A stretch of DNA of 64,000 nt from Janthinobacterium sp. CG3 (GCF_000344615.1 NZ_KB467824.1:4872367-4936366); one strand, 5' to 3'; numbered from the stretch's first letter, positions 1-8,916 are shown. Notes: generated by a model from the sequence alone, not told the origin. A program made the numbers and translations.

Positions 1-364
1 CGGTCTTGCGGCCGACCCCGGGCAGTTCCACCAGCTGTTCGCGGGTGCGCGGCACCTCGCCGCCGTATTGCTCGACCAGGATGCGGCAGGTGGCGATGAC
101 GTTCTTGGCCTTGTTCGGATACAGGCCGATGGTCTGGATGTAGCCCTTCAACTCTTCCAGCCCCAGCGCCAGGATCGCCGCCGGGGTGTTGGCGACCGGG
201 TACAGCAGGCGCGTGGCCTTGTTGACGCCGACGTCGGTGGACTGGGCCGACAACAGCACGGCGATCAGCAATTCAAACGGCGTGCTGTATTCCAACTCCG
301 TCATGGGTTTTGGGTTGGCGGCGCGGAAACGGGTGAAGATTTCCAGGCGCTTGGCGGCGTTCAC
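1..364 (-). CDS. nth: Endonuclease III, N-terminal part (cut by window edge)
   Basis: DNA glycosylase/AP lyase of base excision repair that removes oxidised pyrimidines. About 121 N-terminal residues are visible. The fragment reads [13 protein letters not shown], then [17 protein letters not shown] and a helix-hairpin-helix start ([11 protein letters not shown]), all typical of Nth. The catalytic Lys/Asp and the 4Fe-4S cysteines lie beyond the window. The start is a GTG whose bases overlap the TGA of the upstream rsxB gene (GTGA overlap), so the pair is probably translationally coupled. An rsxB-nth order is common in proteobacteria. Identification is secure; only the C-terminal part is missing because of the window edge. 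Confidence 0.93.
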   Translation of the reverse strand, partial: MNAAKRLEIFTRFRAANPKPMTELEYSTPFELLIAVLLSAQSTDVGVNKATRLLYPVANTPAAILALGLEELKGYIQTIGLYPNKAKNVIATCRILVEQYGGEVPRTREQLVELPGVGRKT

Positions 365-1050
365 GCGTCGCCCTTCGGTTCGGCGGCCTTGGCGCGGGCG
401 CGCTCCATCGCCGCGGCGATGATGGCGCGCTTGCGTTCCTTCTCGGCGATTTCGGCATCCGTGTTGCCCGGCTCGGCGATGACCGCCTTCATTTTTTCAA
501 GCGCCTTGGCGGCCAGGCGCGCGTCGTTTTCGGCGCGCTCGCGCTGCAGGCGCATGCCGCGCAAGTCGTGCCGTTGGCGCGCGGCGGCGGCCTGTTCCCC
601 GCTCCAGGCGTTCCAGCCGGTCCGCTCGTCGGTCACCGGGTACATCACGATGCAATCGACCGGGCAGGGCGCCACGCACAGGTCGCAACCGGTGCACAGG
701 CTCGGGACGATGGTGTGCATGTGCTTGGCCGCGCCGATGATGGCGTCGACCGGACAGGCCTGGATGCACAGCGTGCAGCCGATACACAAAGCCTCGTCGA
801 TGAAGGCGACCGGGCGCGACCGCTCGAAGCCGTGTACCGGGTTCAGCGGGATGACCTTGCGCCCCAGCATCCCGGCCAGCCGCGCCACCCCCTCCAGGCC
901 GCCCGGCGGACACTGGTTGATGTCGGCGGCGCCGGCGGCGATGGCCTCGGCGTAGGGGCGGCAGCCGTCAAAGCCGCATTTGGTGCATTGCGTCTGCGGC
1001 AGCAGGTCTTCGATCTGGTCGGCGAGGGAGCGGTGGTCTGGTTGCGGCAC
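361..1050 (-). CDS. rsxB: RnfB/RsxB-family ferredoxin, electron transport complex subunit B
   Basis: Iron-sulfur protein of 229 residues resembling subunit B of the Rnf/Rsx electron transport complex. [10 protein letters not shown] motif near residues 22-30 plus a later Cys forms the 4Fe-4S domain of RnfB. Two bacterial ferredoxin repeats follow ([14 protein letters not shown] and [14 protein letters not shown]). The C-terminal ~80 residues are charged and probably helical. The hydrophobic N-terminal anchor of gammaproteobacterial RnfB is absent, as is usual for the short betaproteobacterial form. No other rnf subunit is visible here, so its electron partner is unknown. It overlaps nth by 4 bases. 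It could equally be annotated as an orphan RnfB-like ferredoxin. Confidence 0.88.
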   Translation of the reverse strand: MPQPDHRSLADQIEDLLPQTQCTKCGFDGCRPYAEAIAAGAADINQCPPGGLEGVARLAGMLGRKVIPLNPVHGFERSRPVAFIDEALCIGCTLCIQACPVDAIIGAAKHMHTIVPSLCTGCDLCVAPCPVDCIVMYPVTDERTGWNAWSGEQAAAARQRHDLRGMRLQRERAENDARLAAKALEKMKAVIAEPGNTDAEIAEKERKRAIIAAAMERARAKAAEPKGDA

Positions 1051-1306
1051 GGTGATCTTCGGGGCGGTAAAACCTCATTATCCAATATATGGGTGCGGCT
1101 TATGCAAAAAACCATGGCGCGCTGTCGGACTATCGGCGAAAGCGGGCGTGGCCGGCGCCGGTGTGGCGCAATTGCCGGTTTTTCAGCGTATTTCCCGTTT
1201 GTATACAAGATGCGGACAAACAACTTTGAAAACGGTATCGTTTATGGGACGATGTTTCCTACTATCGAGGAAGAGGCGATCCGCTGATGTGTTTGGGAGC
1301 CAGCAA

Positions 1307-2107
1307 ATGAGTATCTTCAGGACGGTCGCGGTGCTCGCCGGGCTGGCCCTGTCCTGCGCCGCCGGGGCGGCGGACGGGCCGGCCGATGCGTTGCGTCCTA
1401 TCCGCTTTGCGGCCGAGGACTGGCCGCCGTTCATTTCAGCGGCGCTGCCCGGCGAGGGCCTGTCGGGCACCATGGTGAGGCTGGCGTTCGAGCGCGCTGG
1501 TTACCGCCTGAGGGTCGACTATTTCCCCTGGAAGCGCACCATGCAGTCGGGCCTGCGGGACCCGGCCTACGCCGGTTTTCTGGCGGTATGGCGCACCCCC
1601 GAACGCGAAACGCTCTGCCACTTTTCGGCGCCGATCGGCAACACGCTGACCGTGCTGGCGCACCTGAAGGAAGACCCGTTGCCGACGGCGAGCCTGGCGC
1701 AGCTGGGCGGCGTCAAGATCGGCACGGTGGCGGGCTACTCGAACGGCGAGCAGTTCGATGCGATGGTCAAACGCGGCGAACTCGGCGTCGAGGAGGGCGT
1801 CAGCGATGAAATCAATGTGAGGAAGCTGCTGATCAAGCGCTTTCGCGTGATCGTGATTGAAAGGCATGTGCTGCGGCATTTGATGCTCAGTTCGCGTTTC
1901 AGCGCGGCCGAACGGGCGCGCATCACGATTACCGAGCATGTTTTCAAGGAGCGCCCGGTGCACCTGTGCTTCAAGCGGACGGCGGAGGGCTTGCGGCAGC
2001 AGCAGAAATTCAACGACGCCGCCAAGGAGATCGATATGGCCAAGCTGGAGCGCGAGTACTGGAAGCGTATCGGCGCCGACACCAGCGGCGCCGGGCTGGA
2101 TTTCTAG
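1307..2107 (+). CDS. Periplasmic substrate-binding protein, amino-acid ABC type (SBP family 3)
   Basis: 266-residue secreted protein. An N-terminal signal peptide (MSIFRTVAVLAGLALSCAAG, cleavage near ..GAADG) precedes a type-II periplasmic binding fold: the opening IRFAAEDWPPFIS, GEGLSGTMVRLAFERAGY, FPWKRTMQSG and KIGTVAGYSNG segments are characteristic of SBP_bac_3 proteins. The ATG was chosen because GGGAG sits 7 bases upstream and the signal peptide begins there; the frame is open further upstream but without a start context. No ABC permease or ATPase lies nearby, so it may be an orphan binding protein or sensor-like protein. Ligand unknown. Confidence 0.8.
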   Translation: MSIFRTVAVLAGLALSCAAGAADGPADALRPIRFAAEDWPPFISAALPGEGLSGTMVRLAFERAGYRLRVDYFPWKRTMQSGLRDPAYAGFLAVWRTPERETLCHFSAPIGNTLTVLAHLKEDPLPTASLAQLGGVKIGTVAGYSNGEQFDAMVKRGELGVEEGVSDEINVRKLLIKRFRVIVIERHVLRHLMLSSRFSAAERARITITEHVFKERPVHLCFKRTAEGLRQQQKFNDAAKEIDMAKLEREYWKRIGADTSGAGLDF

Positions 2108-2110
2108 GCG

Positions 2111-2137
2111 TAAAAAAGCGCGCTCAACGGCGCGCTT
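2111..2137. terminator. Rho-independent terminator, mainly for phaZ (minus strand)
   Basis: Perfect 8-bp stem AAGCGCGC (2116-2123) / GCGCGCTT (2130-2137) with a 6-base loop. On the minus strand the stem is followed by a run of T (complement of 2112-2117), so it fits as the terminator of the minus-strand phaZ gene. It may also stop transcription arriving from the plus-strand binding-protein gene. Confidence 0.7.
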
Positions 2138-2184
2138 GGACGGACGGTTTCGGCGTTGACATAGTAAAAACCAAAAAGGCGCAA

Positions 2185-2218
2185 CCCCGGGGTCGGACCC
2201 CTGGGGGCCGACCCCGGC
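2185..2218. repeat. Palindromic GGGGTCGGACCCC-type intergenic repeat, copy 1
   Basis: Reads CCCCGGGGTCGGACCCC, a short spacer, then GGGGCCGACCCCGG-like sequence, so it can fold on itself. Related copies sit after other stop codons at 21969-21999 and 61459-61488, with a weaker relative near 24269-24291. Three of the four lie between convergent genes. Confidence 0.6.
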
Positions 2219-2259
2219 TCCTTGCCTGGGTTGATTTCTAGCGTTGCCGGCCCGCCCGC

Positions 2260-3480
2260 TTAACCGTGCTGCTTGATGAACTTGCCGATTTCAGGGCAAA
2301 TCACTTCGCGCCAGCGGCGGCCCGAGAAAATACCGTAGTGGCCGCATTTCGGCGCCACGAAGTCGCGCTGCATCTCGGCCGGTATGCCGCTGCACAGGTC
2401 ATGCGCGGCCTGGGTCTGGCCGGCGCCGGAAATGTCGTCCAGCTCGCCTTCGACGGTGAACAGGGCGACATTGGTGATGTCTTGCGGACGCACCAGTTGG
2501 CCGTCCACTTCCCATGTGCCCATCGGCAGCTTGAATTCCTGGAACACGGTCTTGATCGTGTCCAGATAGTATTCAGCCGGCATGTCCAGCACCGCGTTGT
2601 ACTCGTTGTAGAACTGGCGGTGGCCTTCCGCCGGCTCGTCGTCGCCGGTCACCAGGTGCATATAAAACTCGCGGTGGCTCTGGGCGTGGCGGCCCGGGTT
2701 CATCGCGATGAAACCGGCGTGCTGCAGGAAGCCGGGGTAGACCTTGCGGCCAAAACCCGGATAGTTCGGCGGCACCGCGTAAATGACGGTGTTTTCAAAC
2801 CACGAAAATTTCTTCTCGGTGGCCAGGTTGTTGACCTGGGTCGGCGATTTGCGCGGATCGATCGGCCCGCCCATCATCGTCATGGTCTTCGGCATGTGCT
2901 TGTCTTTGGCCGTGGCCATCAACGAAATCGCCGCCAGCACCGGCACCGTCGGCTGGCATACCGAAATAACGTGCAGGTCGGGCGCCAGCAGGCGGATGAA
3001 TTCCTGCACGTAAAAGATGTAGTCGTCCAGGTGGAAGGCGCCGGCGCTGGCCGGCACCATGCGCGCATCGGTCCAGTCGGTAATGTAGACGTCGTGCTCG
3101 GCCAGCAGGCCGCGCACGGTGTCGCGCAGCAGCGTCGAGTGGTGGCCCGACAGCGGCGCCACCAGCAACACTTTCGGCTGCGCCGGGGCGCCCGCGTCCT
3201 TCTGGAAGTGCAGCAGGCGGCAGAATGATTTGTTGACGACGACGCGTTCGGTGATGGCCAGGGTCTGGCCATTGACGTCAATCGTGTCGATTTCGAATTT
3301 TGGCTTCTCGTAGTCCTTGCCCAACCGGTACATCAGCTCGTAGCCGGCGGCGATGCGCTGCGAAAACGGCGTATGGGCCAGCGGTGACACCGGGTTGGTG
3401 AACAACTTGGAGGACATGTCCGCCCATTGCATCACGGGTGTGAGAAATGAGCGTTGCATTTCGTGCAGTTGATAAAGCAT
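2260..3480 (-). CDS. phaZ: Intracellular poly(3-hydroxybutyrate) depolymerase
   Basis: Mobilises PHB storage granules by thiolysis/hydrolysis in the cytoplasm. 406 residues with no signal peptide, the usual size of PhaZ1-type intracellular depolymerases. It has an alpha/beta-hydrolase fold with a catalytic Cys in VISVCQPTVPV (C175), the Asp in EGELDDISG (near D348) and the His in CGHYGIFSG (H381), matching the Cys-Asp-His triad known for the Cupriavidus PhaZ1 group. The N-terminus MLYQLHEMQRSFLTP is also typical. It is transcribed alone: a TATAAT-type promoter lies upstream and a terminator downstream at 2111-2137. It belongs with the PHA-granule region protein at 9103 and the lipid-storage genes near 10 kb. 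Confidence 0.95.
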   Translation of the reverse strand: MLYQLHEMQRSFLTPVMQWADMSSKLFTNPVSPLAHTPFSQRIAAGYELMYRLGKDYEKPKFEIDTIDVNGQTLAITERVVVNKSFCRLLHFQKDAGAPAQPKVLLVAPLSGHHSTLLRDTVRGLLAEHDVYITDWTDARMVPASAGAFHLDDYIFYVQEFIRLLAPDLHVISVCQPTVPVLAAISLMATAKDKHMPKTMTMMGGPIDPRKSPTQVNNLATEKKFSWFENTVIYAVPPNYPGFGRKVYPGFLQHAGFIAMNPGRHAQSHREFYMHLVTGDDEPAEGHRQFYNEYNAVLDMPAEYYLDTIKTVFQEFKLPMGTWEVDGQLVRPQDITNVALFTVEGELDDISGAGQTQAAHDLCSGIPAEMQRDFVAPKCGHYGIFSGRRWREVICPEIGKFIKQHG

Positions 3481-3536
3481 AAATGATTCCTCGTAGAGTG
3501 CCGGGTGCGGATTTCAGCTCCAATCATCATAATCCA

Positions 3537-3564
3537 ATTATAGAAAAATTGTTCGTGACTTGAA
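3537..3564 (-). promoter_or_regulatory. Putative sigma-70 promoter of phaZ
   Basis: On the minus strand a perfect TATAAT (-10) lies at 3542-3537, preceded after 16 bases by TTCAAG (-35) at 3564-3559. Transcription would start near 3530, leaving a ~50-base leader before the phaZ ATG. The -10 is strong and the -35 is weak. Confidence 0.5.
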
Positions 3565-3635
3565 GCAGTTTTTAATTCCGAGTGGCAATTACGCTAACTA
3601 GCGGTAAAGGTGCACGTCTCCATCATGCGCCCAAA

Positions 3636-3663
3636 ACGTAAAAAGCAGCGTTTCCGCTGCTTT
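3636..3663 (-). terminator. Rho-independent terminator of the ferredoxin-NADP reductase gene
   Basis: Stem AAAGCAGCG (3642-3650) / CGCTGCTTT (3655-3663) around a 4-base loop. Read on the minus strand, the stem is followed by TTTTTACGTTTT. It lies about 40 bases past the fnr stop codon. Confidence 0.8.
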
Positions 3664-3701
3664 CAGTGTTGCGTTTTGGCTGCGCCGGAAGGCCCGCCCG
3701 C

Positions 3702-4754
3702 CTAGTCGAAAACCGGGGTGTCGACGCCGAGGATCTTGTGCAGCTTCGGCGAGGTGGTGGTGTATTGCATATAGATTTTTTTGTCCGGGAAGATGTAGGG
3801 CGCGGCGCCGAATGCCGCCAGCGCCGCTTCGTGGAAGCCCGACAGGATCAGCTTTTTCTTGCCCGGATAGGTGTTGATGTCGCCGACGGCGAAAATACCC
3901 GGGACGCTGGTCTCGAACTTTTCCGTGCTGACCACCTTCAACTGGCGCCGCTCGATGTCCAGGCCCCAGTCGGCGATCGGCCCCAGCTTGGGCGTCAGGC
4001 CGAAGAACACCAGCAGCATGTCGAGCGGCAGGCGGCGCGTCACGCCGTCGCTGCCGCTTACCTTGATCTCGCTCAGTCGGCCGTCGCGGGTGTCGAAGCC
4101 GGTGGCCTGGCCGACGATCAGCTGCATTTCGCAGGCGTCGCACAGCGCCTTCATTTTCGCCACCGACGCCGGGGCGGCGCGGAAGTCTTCGCGGCGGTGC
4201 AACAGCACCACCGATTCGGCCTTGCCGACGAAATTCAAGGCCCAGTCGAGCGCCGAGTCGCCGCCGCCGCAGATGACGATGTTCTTGCCGTCGAACAGCG
4301 CCGGCTGCTTGACGCGGTAGAACAGTTGCGTGTCTTCGAAGGCTTCGATGCCGTCGAGCTTTAGCTTGCGCGCCTGGAACGAGCCGACGCCGGCGGCGAT
4401 GAAAATGGTCTTGGTCAGAAAGCGCGTGCCGGTGCTGGTCTCGACGTTGAAGCGGCCGTCGTCGCGGCGCTCGACCACGCTCACTTCCTGGCTCAGGTGG
4501 AAGGTCGGTTCAAACGGGGCGATTTGCTTGAGCAGCTTGTCGGTCAGTTCCTGGCCGGTGCACACGGGCACGGCTGGAATGTCGTAGATCGGCTTGTCGG
4601 GGTAGAGTTCGATGCACTGGCCGCCGACGGCCGGCAGCGAATCGATGACATGGGCTTTGATTTCCAGCAGGCCGAGTTCGAAAACCTGGAACAGCCCGAC
4701 CGGGCCGGCGCCGATGATGACGGCGTCGGCGTCGATGACGTTGTGATAACTCAT
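3702..4754 (-). CDS. Ferredoxin--NADP(+) reductase, thioredoxin-reductase-like type
   Basis: FAD flavoenzyme of 350 residues that shuttles electrons between NADPH and ferredoxin. FAD-binding GxGxxG is seen in [15 protein letters not shown], the NADP-binding repeat in [15 protein letters not shown], and the C-terminal FAD motif in [17 protein letters not shown]. There is no CxxC redox pair between the domains, which separates it from true thioredoxin reductase and matches the TrxR-like FNR group. ATG 4754 is preferred over a TTG 39 bases upstream because AGGA precedes it and MSYHNV begins just before the FAD domain. It lies 121 bp downstream of fdxA on the same strand, so the ferredoxin is a plausible partner. 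Confidence 0.92.
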   Translation of the reverse strand: MSYHNVIDADAVIIGAGPVGLFQVFELGLLEIKAHVIDSLPAVGGQCIELYPDKPIYDIPAVPVCTGQELTDKLLKQIAPFEPTFHLSQEVSVVERRDDGRFNVETSTGTRFLTKTIFIAAGVGSFQARKLKLDGIEAFEDTQLFYRVKQPALFDGKNIVICGGGDSALDWALNFVGKAESVVLLHRREDFRAAPASVAKMKALCDACEMQLIVGQATGFDTRDGRLSEIKVSGSDGVTRRLPLDMLLVFFGLTPKLGPIADWGLDIERRQLKVVSTEKFETSVPGIFAVGDINTYPGKKKLILSGFHEAALAAFGAAPYIFPDKKIYMQYTTTSPKLHKILGVDTPVFD

Positions 4755-4875
4755 ACCGTGTGTGTCCTGTCTGTTGCGCGATGGGGTGGTCAACGGCGCG
4801 CAGCCGCGAACGCGGCTGTGCTCGGCTGCCCGGCGCCGGGAACGGTCAAGTTAGCGTGGCCGCGCGGCCGCGCTG

Positions 4876-5199
4876 TCAGCGTACCAGCAGGTGGGTTTTT
4901 TCCTTGACGTCCTTGAATTCTTCGGCATCCGGCAGGGCCGCCTTGGTCTTGGTGATCGACGGCCAGTTACGCGCCAGGTCGACGTTGATCTTGATGAAGG
5001 CTTGCTGGTCGGCCGGCACATCTTCCTCGGCGAAAATCGCGTTGACCGGGCATTCCGCGACGCACACCGCGCAGTCGATGCATTCGTCCGGATCGATTGT
5101 CAGGAAATTCGGGCCTTCCCGGAAACAATCTACCGGGCAGACATCAACGCAGTCCGTGTAACGGCAGGCGATGCAGGATTCGGTGACAACGTGGGTCAT
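4876..5199 (-). CDS. fdxA: Ferredoxin FdxA (seven-iron type)
   Basis: 107-residue soluble electron carrier. The N-terminus [20 protein letters not shown] carries the 3Fe-4S/4Fe-4S cysteine pattern (C9, C12/C17, C21), and [15 protein letters not shown] is the second cluster motif. The C-terminal extension ([18 protein letters not shown]) is the conserved tail of the FdxA family. Length is exactly as expected. An AGGA sits 7 bases before the ATG. The ferredoxin-NADP reductase gene follows on the same strand, suggesting a redox pair. Confidence 0.96.
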   Translation of the reverse strand: MTHVVTESCIACRYTDCVDVCPVDCFREGPNFLTIDPDECIDCAVCVAECPVNAIFAEEDVPADQQAFIKINVDLARNWPSITKTKAALPDAEEFKDVKEKTHLLVR

Positions 5200-5427
5200 A
5201 ACAGTCCTATCAATATGGGGGGTGCTGTGGCGCCGGAGGGAATTCGTCGGTGCCGCTAAAGCAAAGCAGCGTATTTTAAGGCAATTCGGTATTTCTCACA
5301 AATCGGGCTTATATACAATACAAATAAGCAAATTCGTTTTATGCGCGGTTTTGCGGCCGCGGCGCCAAGGCGCGGCCGCGGCGCGGTAGCGGATTGGCGC
5401 CCTTGGTTTGGAGGCGGCCGCCGCCGT

Positions 5428-5718
5428 TCAGGCGGCGGCGCGGATCTGCGCCAGCAGGGTTTGCCACGCCGCGCTGGCCGGGCTGCCGTCCTCGACGAAG
5501 CTCAGCGTGTGCTGGCGGCCGTTGTCGTCGACGGTGATGTGCCAGCGCGGCAGGTCGGCGCCGATGGTCTCCGGCTGGGCCGTGGCCCGGTCCGCGAAAA
5601 AGCCGGCCCCGGCCAGCGCCGCCTCCAGCGCCTTGCCCTTGGCGCTGGCGGCGGTGTCTATGTCGTAGCGTTCGCCCTGGCCGGCGAAGCCACCGCTGCT
5701 GGTTGCCGATATTTTCAT
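5428..5718 (-). CDS. Emfourin-type inhibitor of the adjacent metallopeptidase
   Basis: 96-residue protein that begins MKISATSSGGFAGQGERYDID. The early SGGFAG motif and the short all-in-one domain match the emfourin (protealysin inhibitor) family, which binds and blocks thermolysin-like proteases in the cytoplasm. An AGAGGAG ribosome-binding site 6 bases upstream fixes the start; the frame stays open upstream only as a shadow of the protease gene. It lies 56 bp downstream of the protease gene on the same strand, the arrangement known for protealysin operons. Family assignment is from remembered motifs and genomic context; inhibition itself is inferred. Confidence 0.78.
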   Translation of the reverse strand: MKISATSSGGFAGQGERYDIDTAASAKGKALEAALAGAGFFADRATAQPETIGADLPRWHITVDDNGRQHTLSFVEDGSPASAAWQTLLAQIRAAA

Positions 5719-5774
5719 CTCGCTCCTCTTGGTTGCGTGCCGGGCCGCCGCCGCGCGGCGCCCGCGAACCGGGC

Positions 5775-7283
5775 TTAACCCAGCTCTTCGTTCAAGCCCC
5801 GCGCCGCCGCGCCGCCGCCGCCGCCGCCGCCGCCGCCGTTTTGTTGCGCGCCGCCGCCGTCGGGCGCGTGGCCGTTGCCGCGCAGGTTGCCGCCGTAGTC
5901 GCGGCACCACGCCGCCAGCGCCGCGCGCTCCTCGTCGAGCAGGCTTTCCGATTCGAGGTATTCGGCGCTGTTCATCGTGCCGCAGCAGGCGCGCCGGTCT
6001 TGCCGCGCGCCGGGCTGGTCTTCGGTGTAGGCCTGGAACATCAGATTGGGACCGGCCTGGCCCGTCAACGGCGTCTCGCTGAGCACTTCGCGCCGCGTGA
6101 ACTGTTCGCGGATGGCGTCGCGGTAGCGCTGCGGCTTGCCGTCGGCGCTGGCGATGAGCAGCATCTGGTTGGCGACGTCGGCGTAGGTGGCGCCCATGTC
6201 CGGCGCGCCGATCAGCGCGCGCAGCAGCAGGCTGCGCAGGCCGTCGGCGACGCGGTGCAGCACCGCCGCGTCGTCTGCGACGGCCGGGTCGCGCTCGAAC
6301 GCGAACACGTCGGCCAGGATGTCGTAGACGGCGCCGGTGAACACCTGCGAGATCGCGTGCACCTCGTTGCCGGTTTCGGAGAGCTTGAAGTCGTTGTCGG
6401 CGTTGCGCAAGCCGTTCGGCCGCCCCAGCGCCAGACCGAACTGTTCGGCCATGTCGGCCAGGAAGGTCTTGTCGTGCAGGTTGGCCTTGGTCTGGGCGAT
6501 CACCGCCTCGACCTGGTCGAGCTGCGACAGGGCCAGGAAGATCGCGGTCAGGTCGCCGAAGGCTTCGTGCAGGCCGCCGGTTTGCGGCGGATTGCCGTTG
6601 AGCAGCCATTTCGGCTTGAGGCCGTCGAGCACCGCGTGGCCGGCCTCGTGCGAGACGATGTCGAACGAGCGGCAGGTGTAGACCCGCTCGGTGCCGCCGC
6701 TGGGGATGAAGTCGCCGAACTTGAGCGCCTTCTCGGTGCGGCTGTAGAACGCGTTCATGACGTTGGGCAGGCCGTGCGGAAACACCTTCAGCGGCGCGGT
6801 GTTGTTGGCGCTGTTCCACTGCCACGGCAACGGCGCGGCGTTGCCGCCGCTGGCCAGCGCGCGCTGGTACATGCTCAGCGTCAGGCGCACCACGGCGAAG
6901 GTATGGATCGCGTCGAACTGGTCGGTGTTGGGCGAGACCACGAAGTCGCCGAAGGCGTTCGGGTTGACCGGGGCGATGCCCGGCTCGCCGAAGGTGACGC
7001 GGGCGTCGCGCGGACCCTGCAGCACCAGGCCGGGCAGGAACACCTTGCGCGTGCCCAGGTCGCTCACGGCCGGGTCTTGCTTCCAGATCAGCACGCGCGA
7101 GCCGAGCGGCACCGCCGCCGGCGTCGACGGTTGCGGCCCGCGCGGGCGCCCCGGCTGCAGCGTCAGTTGCACGTTCTTGCGGTGCTGGCGGTACGGCGCC
7201 GACGGCGTCGGCACGTAGCTGACGGGCAGGGAGGCGCATTTCGTGAGCACGGCTTCGACCGGCACGATCACTTTTTGGTCCAT
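5775..7283 (-). CDS. Gluzincin (M4-like) zinc metallopeptidase
   Basis: 502-residue protein with the zinc-site motif SHEAGH (H212, E213, H216) and a downstream GGLHEAFGD whose E240 is positioned as the third zinc ligand, as in thermolysin-like gluzincins. The motif wording differs from classic M4 (HELTH / GAINEA), so it is a divergent branch. No standard signal peptide is visible; the first ~100 residues may be a propeptide-like region. The C-terminus has a run of ten glycines encoded by a (GCC)n repeat. The ATG at 7283 is chosen for the GGAGAG 7 bases upstream. An emfourin-type inhibitor gene follows directly, supporting a protealysin-like regulated protease. Confidence 0.8.
   Translation of the reverse strand: MDQKVIVPVEAVLTKCASLPVSYVPTPSAPYRQHRKNVQLTLQPGRPRGPQPSTPAAVPLGSRVLIWKQDPAVSDLGTRKVFLPGLVLQGPRDARVTFGEPGIAPVNPNAFGDFVVSPNTDQFDAIHTFAVVRLTLSMYQRALASGGNAAPLPWQWNSANNTAPLKVFPHGLPNVMNAFYSRTEKALKFGDFIPSGGTERVYTCRSFDIVSHEAGHAVLDGLKPKWLLNGNPPQTGGLHEAFGDLTAIFLALSQLDQVEAVIAQTKANLHDKTFLADMAEQFGLALGRPNGLRNADNDFKLSETGNEVHAISQVFTGAVYDILADVFAFERDPAVADDAAVLHRVADGLRSLLLRALIGAPDMGATYADVANQMLLIASADGKPQRYRDAIREQFTRREVLSETPLTGQAGPNLMFQAYTEDQPGARQDRRACCGTMNSAEYLESESLLDEERAALAAWCRDYGGNLRGNGHAPDGGGAQQNGGGGGGGGGAAARGLNEELG
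5811..5838. repeat. (GCC)n trinucleotide repeat inside the metallopeptidase gene
   Basis: 28 bases of uninterrupted GCC units (about 9 copies) encoding polyglycine near the C-terminus of the minus-strand protease. Changes in copy number would be in frame and alter only the glycine linker length. Confidence 0.9.
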
Positions 7284-7635
7284 ATTTTCTCTCCAGAAAA
7301 GATGCGGCGCGGGCCGCGGCGTCGACGCGCCAGCGCGATCAGACCGTTCCAGTTTCACGCCTCGGTTCGAACTGAGATAGTCGGCTTCTGTCCGCGCCGC
7401 GGTTTGAGCTGGCACAAGCTTTGCACGGGCGGCGCGACGTGGCGCCCGGTGCCGGGACAGGGGGAGGGGCGCCGCGCACCGAAACCAGGGGCTGAACCCG
7501 GGACCGCGCGCTCAGTTGAGGGTTGTCGTCGGTCGGGTTAGCCCGCCAGGGCGTAACCCGACTGGCGCCGGCGGCGGCTCGGCGTCGGATGGCGCCAGGC
7601 CAAGCCGACCCGCGGCGTCAGGGTGGACCCAGTTG
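7284..7635. other. Intergenic region upstream of the protease
   Basis: 352 bp between the protease start and the antiporter stop, both minus-strand. The part nearest the protease must hold its promoter but no convincing -35/-10 pair was found. The distal part carries palindromic repeat copy A (7529-7614). No coding potential is credible. Confidence 0.6.
7529..7614. repeat. Dispersed palindromic repeat, copy A (truncated)
   Basis: Core reads GGTCGGGTTAGCC ... GCGTAACCCGACTGGCG ... GGCTCGGCGTCGGAT ... GCCGACCCGCGG and aligns along its whole length with the complete copy at 24134-24263. The outer ATACCGCTAC ends seen there are missing here. Confidence 0.75.
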
Positions 7636-8916
7636 TTACAGCAGGAAGAAAAACGCCGCCGTGATGGTCGGCGGCAGCGCGCCCAGCAGCAGGCCGAGGG
7701 CGCCGATCGAACCGTCCTTGAAGCCGCGCCGCACCAGCGCGGCGCCGGCCGGATTGGGCGCGTTGGCGATCACGGTCAGGCCGCCGCCGGCCACCGCGCC
7801 GGCCATCAGCATGTACTTGGCCTGCTCCGACAGGCCGCTGATCAGCGAGCCGAGGTAGGTCAGCGCGGCGTTGTCGGTGATCGCCGTCAGGCCGAGCGCG
7901 CCGAAGAAGATGGCGGTCGGGCCCAGGCTGGACACCAGCGGCTGCAACCACCACTGCTGCATGCCGCCGAGCAGCACCAGGCCGGCCAGGAAGAATCCGA
8001 CCAGCAGGCCCTCCTTCAGGATCAGCGGGCTTTGGTGGTGCTCGTAGGCCTTGGTGTAGCCGAGGAAGAACAGGAACAGGCCGATGAAGACCACCGGGTG
8101 GTGGGCGAAATACACCACGCCGGCCAGGAACGCCAGGTGCACCGCGCTGACGGTCCACGACATCGGCGCGGCGCCAGCCGGGGCGGCGTCGGCGCCGGCG
8201 CCGTCATCCGCGCCGGCGCCGGCGTCGCGCAGGTGCGCGCGCAGCAGGAAGGTGATGACGCTGGCGTTGAGCACGACCGCCAGCGCGGCGCGCCAGCCGA
8301 AGGTGCTGGCCATGAACGCGGTGTCCCAATGCCAGGTCGTGGCGACCATCAGCACCGGCGGCGCGGCGTACGAGGTCAGCGTGCCGCCGATCGAGACGTT
8401 GACGAACAGCACGCCCAGCGCGCCGTACTTCAGCCATTCCGGCATGTCCTTGCGAAAAATCTGCGGCGCCAGCATCAGCGCGGCCAGCGTCATCGCCGCC
8501 GGCTCGGTGATGAGCGAACCGGTCAGCGGTACCACGCCCAGCCCGAGCCAGGCCAGCGCGACCGCGGTGCGCATTGGCGCCAGCCGCGCCAGCCCGGCCA
8601 GCAGGCGCCCGACCGCGCCCAGCACCGGTTGCGAGGCGGCCACCACCATGACCACGCAGACGAACATCGGCTCGGCGAACTGGCGCGATTCGGCGTAGGC
8701 GAGGGCGGCGGGGCCGCCGGCCAGCGCGGCCATCGCCAGCAGCAGCAGCATGGCCCAGAAGCCGAACACCACCTCGACCTCGCCGAGCAGGTGCAGCAGG
8801 CCGGCGTGGCGCGGGTGGCGGTGGGCCAGCACCTCGAAAAATTTGGCGCCGAAGGTGTGCAACAGGGCCAGTCCGAACAGGACCGCGCCTAGCGTTTGCA
8901 TGCTGCTCGTTTCCAT
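7636..8916 (-). CDS. Putative Na+/H+ antiporter family membrane protein
   Basis: 426-residue polytopic inner-membrane protein with about ten or more hydrophobic helices (e.g. LGAVLFGLALLHTF, MLLLLAMAALAGG, PMFVCVVMVVAAS, VVFIGLFLFFLGYT). The conserved stretches SLITEPAAMTLAALMLAP and NVSIGGTLTSYAAPPVLMVA are typical of the putative Na+/H+ antiporter family (PF07399) and related ion transporters. Transported ion and physiological role are inferred only. The start could be the first ATG or the Met five codons in (8901); a purine-rich AGAAGAAAG precedes the first. It stands alone between the protease module and a PHA-granule gene on the other strand. Confidence 0.8.
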   Translation of the reverse strand: METSSMQTLGAVLFGLALLHTFGAKFFEVLAHRHPRHAGLLHLLGEVEVVFGFWAMLLLLAMAALAGGPAALAYAESRQFAEPMFVCVVMVVAASQPVLGAVGRLLAGLARLAPMRTAVALAWLGLGVVPLTGSLITEPAAMTLAALMLAPQIFRKDMPEWLKYGALGVLFVNVSIGGTLTSYAAPPVLMVATTWHWDTAFMASTFGWRAALAVVLNASVITFLLRAHLRDAGAGADDGAGADAAPAGAAPMSWTVSAVHLAFLAGVVYFAHHPVVFIGLFLFFLGYTKAYEHHQSPLILKEGLLVGFFLAGLVLLGGMQQWWLQPLVSSLGPTAIFFGALGLTAITDNAALTYLGSLISGLSEQAKYMLMAGAVAGGGLTVIANAPNPAGAALVRRGFKDGSIGALGLLLGALPPTITAAFFFLL

